From NCBI GenBank assembly GCA_026770585.1, contig MU647568.1, forward strand, positions 39,125 to 52,500: a stretch of 13,376 bases of DNA, read 5' to 3'. The position numbers were made by a program, and so were the translations under genes. This document shows, in pieces, positions 10,504-13,376 of this stretch. The notes beneath the pieces are model-generated. The model ran no database searches and had not been told where the DNA came from. It saw only the letters and a program-made list of their open reading frames with translations. Each line of letters begins with the position of its first letter. Position 1 is the first letter of the stretch. Source of the DNA: Baffinella frigidus. Taxonomy: Eukaryota; Cryptophyceae; Cryptomonadales; Baffinellaceae.

Positions 10504-13376
10504 ACCTTCAACCCTCAACCCCAAAACCCTGAACCCTACATCGCAAACCCATAACCCCTGACCCCTAACCTCTAAACCCTAAACCCTAAATCAGGTTGGG
10601 AGGATCATCCGCAACCGGCCGCAGGAGCCGTTCGGCGGCATCCAGGTGACTTACGGGATCCGGTGTTGACTTAGAGGAATTTAGGTGTTAACTTATAGGC
10701 ATTCAGGTGACTTAAGGGATGGTGTCAATTTAGAGGCATCCAGGTGACTTGTGGAATTCGGTGTTAACTTAGTGGGGGTTGACTTACAGTCTTAAGTTGC
10801 AGAATATATGGTTGACTTATGGGAGGATCATCCGCAACCGGCCGCAGGAGCCGTTCGGCGGCATCCAGGTGACTTATGGAATCCGGTGTTAACTTAGTGA
10901 ATATATGGTTGACTTACATAATACGGGGTTAACTTATGGATTACAGGGTGGATTGCTAAGGTTATTGGGCTACGGTGTTGGACTACTACAGTAGGCCCTC
11001 CTAGCAGTTTCCCGAGGAGGAAACCCAACAGGCCATCTCACACATTATCCACTAATCCTCCACGCGGACATCCTACACACAAACCCACAAACCCTCCATG
11101 TGGACATCCTACACAAAAATCAACAAACACAGACATCCTACACATAAATAACAAAAACCGGTTTGGTTTTCCGCAAACAGGTTATCGCGTGCGGGGCGTT
11201 CGAATCGTCCACGCGGACATCCTACACACAAACCCACAATTCCCCCAAGTGGACATCCTACACAAAATTAAAGAAATGCGGACATCCTACACACACATGA
11301 CAAAAACCACGACGCGAACAGGTTATCGCGTGCGGGGACTTCTTCCAGCTCCCGCCAGTCTCCCGGGACGTGAAAGTCCCCCTGGCGTTCGAGTCCTCCG
11401 TGTGGTCCAAGCTCTTCTCGAACGACGCGACCGTGCAGCTCCAGCAGGTTTTGAGCCCCATCCGTTCAGCTCCATCAGGTTTTGAGGCTCTTGGCTGGTG
11501 TTGACTTGTGAGTTAACTGGACAGAGTTGACTGATCGAGGTGAAACCGCGTGCCCGGTTCTGTCGATTTTGGTGTGTGGATGTGGTATCGCACTGGTGGA
11601 CACAACCATAAATGTTGCTGCAGAGCCACGACCATAAAGACGCGAATAGGCCTAAAAATAGGACCAAAACCCAAACCCTCAACTAGTGCGAATAGGCCTA
11701 AACCCAGACCCTAACCCCCCCCCCAAAAAAAAGCCCAAACCCAAACCCCCAAACCCCTCCCCCAAAAACTCAAACTCAAAACCCAACCCCCAACCCCCAA
11801 ACCCCAAACCCCAAACCCCAAACCCCAAACCCCAAACCCCAAACCCCAAACCCCAAAGACTCCCTTCTGTGTGTGGGTGTGGGTTTGTGAGATAACCCTC
11901 ATCCCTAAACCCCCGAAAAGGTATTCCGGCAGAGCAGCGCGACGTTCGTCAAGCTCCTCGAATCTGCTTGGCATTGGAGCCATTTCCTACTTGGCATTGG
12001 AGCCATTTCCCACTTGGCATTGGAGTCATTTCCTACTTACGGTCAGTTTGTACTTTTACGGTTTCCCACAACCCGTAACCCTAAACCATACACCCCAACC
12101 CCTCAGGTATTCCGGCAGAGCAGCGCGACGTTCGTCAAGCTCCTCGAAGAGATCCGCTGGGGGCGCTGCTCTCCCGAGGTAAACCCCCCCACACACCTCC
12201 CGCCTCAACAGGCCGTCTTACACACTATCCACAAATCCTCCACGCGGACATCCTACACACAAACCCACAATTTCTGCCATGTGGGCATCCTACACGGTAT
12301 GCCGGCAGCGCGAAATTCGTCAAGCTCCTCGAAGAAATCCGCTGGGGGCGCTGCTCTCCCGAGGTACCCCTCCAGGCTGGAAGGCGGAGCATTTTACATG
12401 TGGGGTTGTAAAATTTGTACCAGTCACGGGCGGGCCTGGTCACGTTACTGCTCGATATCGAGGAGTAACGTGACCAAAAGGTGTTGCGGCACAGAGCAGC
12501 GCGACGTTCGTCAAGCTCCTCGAAGAAACGAAGACATCCGCTGGGGGCGCTGCTCTCCTGAGGTATGCCCCTAAACCCTAAACCCTAAACCCTAGACCCT
12601 AAACCCTAAACCCTAGACCCTAAACCCTAAACCCTAAACCCTAAGCCCTAAGCCCTCGAAGAAATCCGCGAGGGGCGCTGCTCTCCCGCGAGGTATGCCC
12701 CCCACACAGCGGGCTGCGAAGGGATTTCCGGGGCTTAGGGTGTGCACCGCTATCATGCAGGTGGTTCTCGCGGGCGAAGCCACCTCGCCTACATCCTGAA
12801 CCCTGAACCCTTACCTTCAACCTCGACCCACGCCCCGCTCTCCGAAACGGGGCATTTTTCTCTGGTACGAACCCTACCCCGCGTGTAGGATGTCCATATG
12901 GATCTTTTTGGTTTGTGTGTAGGATGTCCGCGTGGAGGATTAGTGGATAATGTGTAAGATGGCCTGATGAGTTTCCACCTCGGGAAACTGCAATGAGGGC
13001 CTACTGTAGTAGTCCAACACCGTAGCCCAATAACCTTAGCAATCCACCCTATAATCCATAAGTTAACCCCTCGAAGCCGGAAAGGGTGTGTACCTCCGTC
13101 CCGGTGACGGCGCGTCGTGGTTTTTAGTATTTATGTGTAGGATATCCGTGTTTGTTGATTTGTGCTTGACAAACCCTTTGCGGTTCAGTCAACCGCCTCG
13201 GGAGGTTGACTGAACCGTTAAGTCACCCGCCTCTTAAGTTAACCGCCTCCTATCGTTCCCCCCCCCCCGCGCAGCTGCGCGCGCTGAAAGTCAACCCGGC
13301 CGAAGAGCCCCCCCCCCCCCCCGACGAGCCTGCCGCTACGCGCCTCATGACGCATAGGTGACCCCCCCCCCCCCCC
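3792..13376 (+). CDS. PIF1: PIF1-family DNA helicase (14 exons visible; 5' end unresolved, 3' end beyond window)
   Basis: ATP-dependent 5'-3' DNA helicase of superfamily 1B, the group that acts at telomeres, replication forks, G-quadruplexes and in mitochondria. Exons: to 4137, 5368-5483, 6409-6482, 6843-6922, 7148-7213, 7375-7425, 7619-7673, 8313-8407, 9265-9324, 10117-10230, 10595-10645, 11322-11447, 12107-12178, 13275-13357. Phases agree at every junction and about 460 residues are encoded. Motifs in order: LSEQQMQT, GGAGTGKS (Walker A), TASTGVAA, GTTLHQFSGLG, LIIDEISMVSG (Walker B), EPFGGIQ, GDFFQLPPV, VFRQS, TRLMTHR. The N-terminal part (CDIRIEQ...GTISFD... to FCQTVRLCL) matches the pattern of the N-terminal domain of animal PIF1, and a K/R/S/P-rich linker suggests nuclear targeting. 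The start codon was not found. Motifs after TRLMTHR, including the C-terminal helicase motifs, lie outside. Only one junction is non-canonical (exon 3, GC donor). Confidence 0.9.
4157..4311. mobile_element. MITE with long palindromic arms (family A, copy 1)
   Basis: TAACGGATTA..GGGGTAGTTAGGCCTACGG (from 4164) pairs with the reverse complement ending at 4303. ACGTT flanks the element at 4152-4156 and 4312-4316, a possible target duplication. It inserted just downstream of the PIF1 exon 1 donor. Confidence 0.82.
4566..5025. repeat. Tandem repeat of about 145 bp built on half of the family A MITE
   Basis: Units start GAGTGCGAT..GTAGAGCC..CACTGACCAGCAT at 4566, 4714, 4858 (shortened) and 4961 (partial). 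Each of the first three ends with TACGGCCTACCGTAGTCAAT..TTAACTACCCTG..CAGTCCGTTA.CCCTATGC, the right arm of the MITE at 4157-4311. No gene is seen here. Confidence 0.8.
5105..5286 (+). pseudogene. Broken copy of PIF1 exon 2 with a 98-bp insertion
   Basis: Starts at gagcag|GTGACC like the true exon and reads VTRILMRGKGAKVTV. It is then interrupted after ACGGTGC (5144-5150) by 98 bp, after which ACGGTGC recurs (5249-5255) and the exon continues (cGAACAGCCGGATGAACGAG) until 5286, where it runs into a CT microsatellite. The 7-bp repeat looks like a target-site duplication. Confidence 0.78.
5151..5255. mobile_element. 98-bp insertion with 7-bp target duplication
   Basis: The sequence between ACGGTGC at 5144-5150 and ACGGTGC at 5249-5255 interrupts an otherwise continuous copy of PIF1 exon 2. 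It has no clear terminal inverted repeats and no coding potential. Confidence 0.6.
5287..5340. repeat. CT microsatellite
   Basis: (CT)n with a few CC interruptions, about 50 bp, upstream of the PIF1 exon 2 acceptor on the transcript strand. It may extend the polypyrimidine tract. Confidence 0.95.
5368..5483 (+). CDS. PIF1: PIF1 exon 2: N-terminal domain
   Basis: Bounded by ccccgcag|GTGACC and TGTGCAG|gtgcgc; enters in phase 0 and leaves in phase 2. Reads VTRILMRGKGAKVTV ... GRISFTDNARAMSIMC, matching in pattern the animal PIF1 N-terminal domain segment that precedes its conserved helix. It is the only full-length member of three copies. Confidence 0.8.
5601..5817 (+). pseudogene. Copy of the 3' half of PIF1 exon 2, split by a MITE
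   Basis: Matches the exon end (ACAACGCGCGCGCCATGT) up to 5631, is interrupted by a 169-bp inverted-repeat element, and resumes at 5801 (ATGTCCATCATGTGCAG) with the same donor, |gtgcga. The 5' half is missing. Confidence 0.8.
5632..5800. mobile_element. MITE (family A, copy 2) inside an exon copy
   Basis: Terminal repeats TAATAGGGGAACGTCCTGAA and, reversed, TCATAGGGTAACGTCCTGAA continue into GTAGTTAGGCCTACGG arms like copy 1. ATGT occurs on both sides (5628-5631, 5801-5804). Removing the element restores the exon sequence GCCATGTCCATCATG, so both boundaries and a 4-bp target duplication are supported. Confidence 0.88.
5848..5947. mobile_element. Short inverted-repeat element, 100 bp
   Basis: TGAGTAAAACTGGGCTCGCCAT at 5848 pairs with ATGGCGAGCCAAGTCTTACTCA ending at 5947. 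The centre is AT-rich. Confidence 0.8.
5950..6400 (+). repeat. Degenerate repeats derived from the region upstream of PIF1 exon 3
   Basis: At least six imperfect repeats of the phrase (T)CTTACGRAA-CAC-CCCTTTGGCAG-GGGGCGCGGCAGGAGG, for example at 6130-6170, 6284-6312, 6330-6378 and leading into the true exon at 6396. Each repeats the acceptor CTTTGGCAG and the first bases of exon 3. Many candidate 3' splice sites therefore precede the exon. Confidence 0.6.
6409..6482 (+). CDS. PIF1: PIF1 exon 3: end of N-terminal domain
   Basis: Acceptor ctttggcag|C completes the phase-2 codon of exon 2. Reads GARQEDLAAFCQTVRLCLDP then SYKP, comparable to the PIF1 helix that ends the N-terminal domain (hydrophobic, FxxTxRLxL pattern). 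To match the phase-1 start of the next exon it must leave after CCT G, which gives a non-canonical donor G|gcaaaa. A truncated copy at 6561-6573 (AGCTACAAGCCCG) has the canonical G|gtatgc at the same place. Confidence 0.68.
6484..6842. repeat. CCCTAAA/CCCCAAA telomere-like arrays in PIF1 intron 3
   Basis: Blocks at 6484-6555 and 6616-6842, first CCCTAAA and CCCTTAA, then a homogeneous CCCCAAA run at about 6745-6805. The array runs directly into the acceptor aaaccag of exon 4. C-rich on the transcript strand. Confidence 0.92.
6561..6573 (+). pseudogene. Short copy of the 3' end of PIF1 exon 3 with a canonical donor
   Basis: AGCTACAAGCCCG|gtatgcc repeats the exon 3 end (AGCTACAAACCTG|gcaaaa) about 90 bp downstream, beyond a CCCTAAA block. 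The copy has the GT donor that the complete exon lacks. The whole stretch from exon 3 through the telomere-like block to here is also free of stops in the PIF1 frame, but a donor here would leave the wrong phase. Confidence 0.55.
6843..6922 (+). CDS. PIF1: PIF1 exon 4: basic NLS-like linker
   Basis: Acceptor aaaccag|AG at the end of a CCCCAAA array; donor AAGGAG|gtgcgc. 26 codons plus two bases: SPRTKRKRENGGKSPKGARS then PKRTKE. The KRKR cluster and SPK/SPKR repeats resemble nuclear localisation and kinase-target linkers between the N-terminal and helicase domains of PIF1 proteins. Confidence 0.72.
6998..7147 (+). pseudogene. Copies of PIF1 exon 4 (NLS exon)
   Basis: 6998-7047 repeats GGKSPKGARSPKR then LKE with donor GAG|gtgctt. 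After a CCCGAAA-type array, 7126-7147 repeats PKR then MEE and abuts exon 5. The first copy lacks the KRKR cluster and an obvious acceptor. Confidence 0.65.
7148..7213 (+). CDS. PIF1: PIF1 exon 5: linker
   Basis: 22 codons VRSQLLKSAPSVLHRDFVDD then PQ, phase 0 at both ends (gaggag|GTG ... CAA|gtgaat). The acceptor AG comes from a fragment of a preceding exon copy (CCGAAGCGTATGGAGGAG), so the splice site was apparently built from duplicated exon 4 sequence. There is no family match of its own; it is placed by phase and lack of stops. Confidence 0.6.
7375..7425 (+). CDS. PIF1: PIF1 exon 6: start of helicase core
   Basis: 17 codons VEEPGGRVQLSEQQMQT between gagcag|GTG and ACG|gtcgga, phase 0. 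LSEQQ is the typical opening of the PIF1 helicase core just before the Walker A segment, and it joins to VDLAAQGKS in the next exon. Confidence 0.82.
7426..7618. repeat. CCCTAAA-type array forming PIF1 intron 6
   Basis: The whole 193-nt intron is telomere-like (CCCTAAA, CCCCAAA, CACGAAA, CCCTCAT), from the donor to the acceptor tcacccag. Confidence 0.92.
7619..7673 (+). CDS. PIF1: PIF1 exon 7: first half of Walker A
   Basis: Reads VDLAAQGKSLFITGGAGT plus one base, after acceptor tcacccag that ends a CCCTAAA array; donor ACAG|gtccga. Phase 1 exit. The GGAGTGKS loop is cut by the intron after the second base block of GAGT(G), with K and S carried by the next exon. Confidence 0.9.
7675..7877. 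repeat. Homogeneous CCCGAAA/CCCGAAC array
   Basis: About 200 bp of 7-base CCCGAAA units mixed with 6-base CCCGAA/CCGAAC units, almost without divergence, just inside the donor of Walker A exon 7. Long open frames in it (PKPETRNPKPE-type) are repeat artefacts. Confidence 0.92.
8045..8096. repeat. G-rich TTTAGGG block of opposite orientation
   Basis: GGTTAGGGTTTAGGGTTGGAG..GGGTTTGGGG lies on the plus strand inside a PIF1 intron, the one clear exception to the C-rich orientation elsewhere in this gene. Confidence 0.8.
8139..8195 (+). pseudogene. Diverged copy of the start of PIF1 exon 8
   Basis: Good acceptor ctttacag|GA, then KSVVLHEIIQPLPPTLSA, ending in cgctctcggcag, the same bases that form the acceptor of the true exon. 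It lacks the TASTGVAA half and has no donor. Reading past it gives no PIF1 sequence. Confidence 0.78.
8202..8279. repeat. TTCAGCATGGCAACTTA repeats with inverted first unit
   Basis: CTTAAGTTGCCATGCTGA at 8202 is followed by three direct copies of TTCAGCATGGCAACTTA, the last ending in CTTAAG at 8279. The ends form a perfect inverted repeat. It lies between the broken and intact copies of PIF1 exon 8. Confidence 0.88.
8313..8407 (+). CDS. PIF1: PIF1 exon 8: second half of Walker A and motif Ia
   Basis: After ctcggcag|GG it completes Gly and reads KSVVLREIIRRLPPTT, then TYVTASTGVAACIVQ, before donor CAG|gtttta. Contains the Walker A Lys/Ser and the TASTGVAA motif. It is the only copy of three with both halves intact. 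Confidence 0.92.
8478..8542. repeat. Two-copy tandem repeat, 33 bp
   Basis: GATTAGTCGATTGTGTGTAA..GACGAGCTAGAA occurs twice back to back. The rest of the intron (8408-9264) holds exon copies, TAAGTTGAC motifs, GATATTGTCYGACAGAGCTA repeats (about 8930-8965) and a MITE; no gene is seen. Confidence 0.88.
8599..8644 (+). pseudogene. Copy of the 3' half of PIF1 exon 8
   Basis: Reads ATYVTAFSGVAAYIVQ before CAG|gtgagc, a better donor than the true exon has. The motif Ia Thr is changed to Ser (FSGVAA) and there is no acceptor. A shorter trace of the same exon end (cgtcgtacaggtt) lies at 9046-9058. Confidence 0.78.
8832..8866 (+). pseudogene. Diverged copy of PIF1 exon 9
   Basis: After the same gcggtgaatcgcag acceptor context the frame reads RTTLPQFSGLEV: the His of GTTLH is Pro and the second Gly is Glu. 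No donor follows. Confidence 0.75.
9060..9196. mobile_element. AT-rich MITE-like inverted repeat, 137 bp
   Basis: ATCTCCATATAAGTATTCAT..TTGCTTTTGG at 9060 pairs with the reverse complement ending GGAGAT at 9196, arms about 55 bp with a short loop. It is clearly more AT-rich than its surroundings, which suggests an outside origin. Confidence 0.85.
9265..9324 (+). CDS. PIF1: PIF1 exon 9: GTTLH motif
   Basis: 20 codons GTTLHQFSGLGVTTPVDIAK between atcgcag|GGA and AAG|gtgcga, phase 0. G(T)TLHxFxGxG is a PIF1 signature and follows directly on VAACIVQ. Confidence 0.92.
9411..9584. mobile_element. MITE-like element with 17-bp terminal repeats, 174 bp
   Basis: TAGAGCGCTGTGCAGAG at 9411 matches the reverse complement at 9568-9584. 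Inner arms GGCCACCGAAAA and CCATTTTGTCCACTTTTGAG also pair. It sits between the intact and partial copies of PIF1 exon 9. Confidence 0.87.
9595..9629 (+). pseudogene. Copy of the 3' half of PIF1 exon 9
   Basis: After ctgacag it reads LGVTTPVDIAK-like sequence and keeps the donor AAG|gtgcga, identical to the true exon. It lies just after a MITE-like element (9411-9584). Confidence 0.75.
9640..10030. repeat. Degenerate C-rich repeats, AAATAAACCGTCAACCCC type
   Basis: At 9640-9800 and 9895-10030 the telomere-like units drift into AAATAAACCGTMAACCCC phrases. Part of this (ending AATAAATAAATTATGA) is duplicated upstream of both copies of PIF1 exon 10. Confidence 0.75.
9829..9892 (+). pseudogene. 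Truncated copy of PIF1 exon 10 lacking Walker B
   Basis: Preceded by the same aataaataaattatga context and tgcag|ATG. Reads MASKIARSGASERWLKCKAL then I, and stops exactly before IDEIS, so the catalytic motif is absent. No donor is seen. Confidence 0.82.
10117..10230 (+). CDS. PIF1: PIF1 exon 10: Walker B (DEIS)
   Basis: 38 codons from MASKIARSGAGERWRKCKAL to IIDEISMVSGETMDQLDK, acceptor aacacag|ATG, donor AAG|gtttgc, phase 0. Carries the catalytic DE of motif II. Confidence 0.93.
10309..10590. repeat. CCCTAAT/CCCTCAA/CCCTAAA arrays in PIF1 intron 10
   Basis: C-rich 7-base units of several types, each locally uniform (CCCTAAT, then CCCTCAA, then CCCTAAA), interrupted by a short copy of exon 11 at 10420. 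Confidence 0.9.
10420..10445 (+). pseudogene. Short copy of the start of PIF1 exon 11
   Basis: ccag|GATGGCAGGATCATCCGCAACC matches the exon start (RIIRN) and then passes into CCCGAAT/CCCTCAA repeats. Confidence 0.65.
10595..10645 (+). CDS. PIF1: PIF1 exon 11
   Basis: 17 codons VGRIIRNRPQEPFGGIQ between aaatcag|GTT and CCAG|gtgact, phase 0. Matches the PIF1 segment (R..(K/E)PFGG(I/V)Q) between motifs II and III. Confidence 0.92.
10643..10935. repeat. CAGGTGACTTA / GTTGACTTA repeats around the exon 11 donor
   Basis: The donor context CAGGTGACTT occurs at about 10643, 10705, 10741 and 10866, alternating with GGTGTTAACTTA and GGTTGACTTA. These are imperfect units of about 30 bp within which exon 11 itself is duplicated. 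Confidence 0.75.
10821..10868 (+). pseudogene. Near-complete copy of PIF1 exon 11 without an acceptor
   Basis: 48 bases identical to the exon from GGGAGGATC through CATCCAG|gtgact. The exon's first three bases and the AG acceptor are replaced by acttat. The sequence identity shows that the duplication is recent or was homogenised. Confidence 0.85.
10925..11114. repeat. Left arm of a ~190-bp inverted repeat
   Basis: From GGGGTTAACTTATGGATTA through TTGGGCTACGGTGTTGGAC..TTTCCCGAGG..CACATTATCCACTAATCC to GGACATCCTACAC. It matches 12883-13070 in reverse complement with few differences. Parts recur directly at 11197-11265 and 12205-12296. Confidence 0.88.
11060..11300. repeat. GGACATCCTACAC repeats
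   Basis: Six occurrences here of (G/A)GACATCCTACACA, about 30-80 bp apart, with more at 12247 and 12283 and three inverted ones at 12883, 12920 and 13135. The set surrounds the broken copy of exon 12. Confidence 0.85.
11181..11210 (+). pseudogene. PIF1 exon 12 copy with in-frame deletion of motif III
   Basis: Acceptor gcaaacag|GTT, then VIACG joined directly to AFESS. The 16 codons in between, including DFFQLPP, are missing in frame. It then passes into the GGACATCCTACAC repeat. A duplicate of the true exon's end (CAGCTCCATCAG|gttttgag) also lies at 11467-11485. Confidence 0.82.
11322..11447 (+). CDS. PIF1: PIF1 exon 12: motif III
   Basis: 42 codons from VIACGDFFQLPPVSRDVKVP to FSNDATVQLQQ; acceptor cgaacag|GTT, donor CAGCAG|gttttg, phase 0. 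GDFFQLPP is the PIF1 motif III, followed by the usual AFES..W.K segment. Confidence 0.93.
11665..11860. repeat. C-rich array, homogeneous CCCCAAA at its end
   Basis: CCCAAAC and C-run variants lead into about nine uniform CCCCAAA units (about 11795-11856), in PIF1 intron 12. C-rich on the transcript strand. Confidence 0.92.
11921..11962 (+). pseudogene. Copy of the 5' part of PIF1 exon 13
   Basis: aaaag|GTATTCCGG... is identical to the exon through VFRQSSATFVKLLE and then runs into the 23-bp tandem repeat at 11968. No donor. Confidence 0.85.
11968..12036. repeat. 23-bp tandem repeat, three copies
   Basis: TTGGCATTGGAGCCATTTCC plus TAC, three nearly identical units immediately after the truncated copy of exon 13. 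Confidence 0.92.
12107..12178 (+). CDS. PIF1: PIF1 exon 13: FRQ motif
   Basis: 24 codons VFRQSSATFVKLLEEIRWGR then CSPE, acceptor cccctcag|GTA, donor GAG|gtaaac, phase 0. It follows LQQ of the previous exon to give the PIF1 signature L..VFRQ....F..LL..IR.G. It is the only one of five copies that is complete with both splice sites. Confidence 0.92.
12297..12363 (+). pseudogene. PIF1 exon 13 copy with a small internal deletion
   Basis: Keeps FVKLLEEIRWGRCSPE and donor GAG|gtaccc. The start is altered (GTATGCCGGCAGCGCGAAATTC, with part of the FRQSSAT coding lost) and there is no AG acceptor. Confidence 0.82.
12437..12476. repeat. 40-bp hairpin
   Basis: TGGTCACGTTACTGCTCGAT pairs with the following 20 bases with a single mismatch and no loop. 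It lies between two copies of exon 13. Confidence 0.88.
12480..12692 (+). pseudogene. Two further damaged copies of PIF1 exon 13
   Basis: 12480-12562 has aaaag|GTGTTGCGG with an extra base and an 8-base insertion (ACGAAGAC) after CTCGAAGAA, so the frame is broken; donor GAG|gtatgc. 12656-12692 keeps only CTCGAAGAAATCCGC..GAGGGGCGCTGCTCTCCC plus an extra CG before GAG|gtatgc. A CCCTAAA block (12570-12655) separates them. Confidence 0.8.
12570..12655. repeat. Near-perfect CCCTAAA array
   Basis: About twelve units, mostly canonical CCCTAAA with CCCTAGA and CCCTAAG variants, the purest telomere-type block in the window. It is flanked on both sides by copies of PIF1 exon 13. Confidence 0.93.
12883..13070. 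repeat. Right arm of the ~190-bp inverted repeat
   Basis: Reverse-complement partner of 10925-11114, in PIF1 intron 13. Both arms end near GTGTAGGATGTCC phrases. No coding sequence is recognised in this intron apart from the exon 13 copies. Confidence 0.88.
13275..13357 (+). CDS. PIF1: PIF1 exon 14 (last visible)
   Basis: After cgcgcag|CTG it reads LRALKVNPAEE, five prolines from a run of 15 C, then DEPAATRLMTHR, with donor CATAG|gtgacc (phase 2). TRLxTH is the PIF1 segment that precedes the second RecA-like domain. The frame across the C-run depends on an exact count of 15, and such runs are prone to sequencing error. Confidence 0.82.

Noticed and set aside
12750-12800. Possible extra PIF1 exon (catgcag|GTGGTTCTCGCGGGCGAAG)
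   Set aside because: CSPE of exon 13 joins in phase to LRALKVNP of exon 14 as in other PIF1 proteins, and this stretch has no clear donor or family pattern.

Overview
The window looks like nuclear DNA of a eukaryote with introns. Two genes sit head to head around a putative shared promoter (about 3476-3790). Exons are short (51-126 nt for most, 255-346 nt for the two first exons), GC-rich, and joined across GT-AG introns whose phases agree. The introns hold large amounts of degenerate plant/algal-type telomere repeat (CCCTAAA / TTTAGGG and variants). Together this suggests a repeat-rich protist, most likely a green (prasinophyte-like) alga. That assignment is an inference; dinoflagellates and other TTTAGGG lineages are not excluded.

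Left gene, minus strand, 3475 down to about 1168 (3' end not found). It encodes a type II membrane protein: a short basic N-terminal tail, one membrane segment, a coiled coil with a strict heptad, then Gly-X-Y collagen-like repeats, seven triplets per exon. Every intron I can place is phase 0. The order tail - membrane - coiled coil - collagen resembles scavenger-receptor or membrane-collagen proteins. It belongs to no algal family that I recognise.

Right gene, plus strand, about 3792 to beyond the window end. It encodes a PIF1-family DNA helicase. Fourteen exons can be placed with matching phases. They give an acidic N-terminus, a beta-rich N-terminal domain like that of animal PIF1, a basic nuclear-localisation-like linker, LSEQQ (Q-like motif), Walker A (split by an intron), TASTGVAA, GTTLHQFSG, DEIS, GDFFQLPP, VFRQS and the TRLMTHR segment. 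The later motifs and the stop lie beyond 13376.

The striking feature is the intron content. First, nearly every exon of both genes has one to four truncated or mutated copies of itself, in the same orientation, in the flanking introns. Second, the telomere-like arrays are polarised: the C-rich strand is the RNA-like strand of both genes, so the repeat orientation flips at the divergent promoter. Third, several short inverted-repeat elements (MITE-like) lie in the introns, two of them inside exon copies with apparent target-site duplications. Fourth, a roughly 190-bp inverted repeat links two introns nearly 2 kb apart.

Layout: 1-1167 G-rich telomere-like DNA and a 435-bp inverted-repeat element; 1168-3475 membrane-collagen gene; 3476-3790 divergent promoter; 3790-5817 PIF1 N-terminal domain exons with copies and MITEs; 5818-7425 PIF1 linker exons; 7426-11447 helicase motifs I-III; 11448-13376 motif IV region and the last exon visible. 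I see no tRNA, rRNA, CRISPR array or autonomous transposase.
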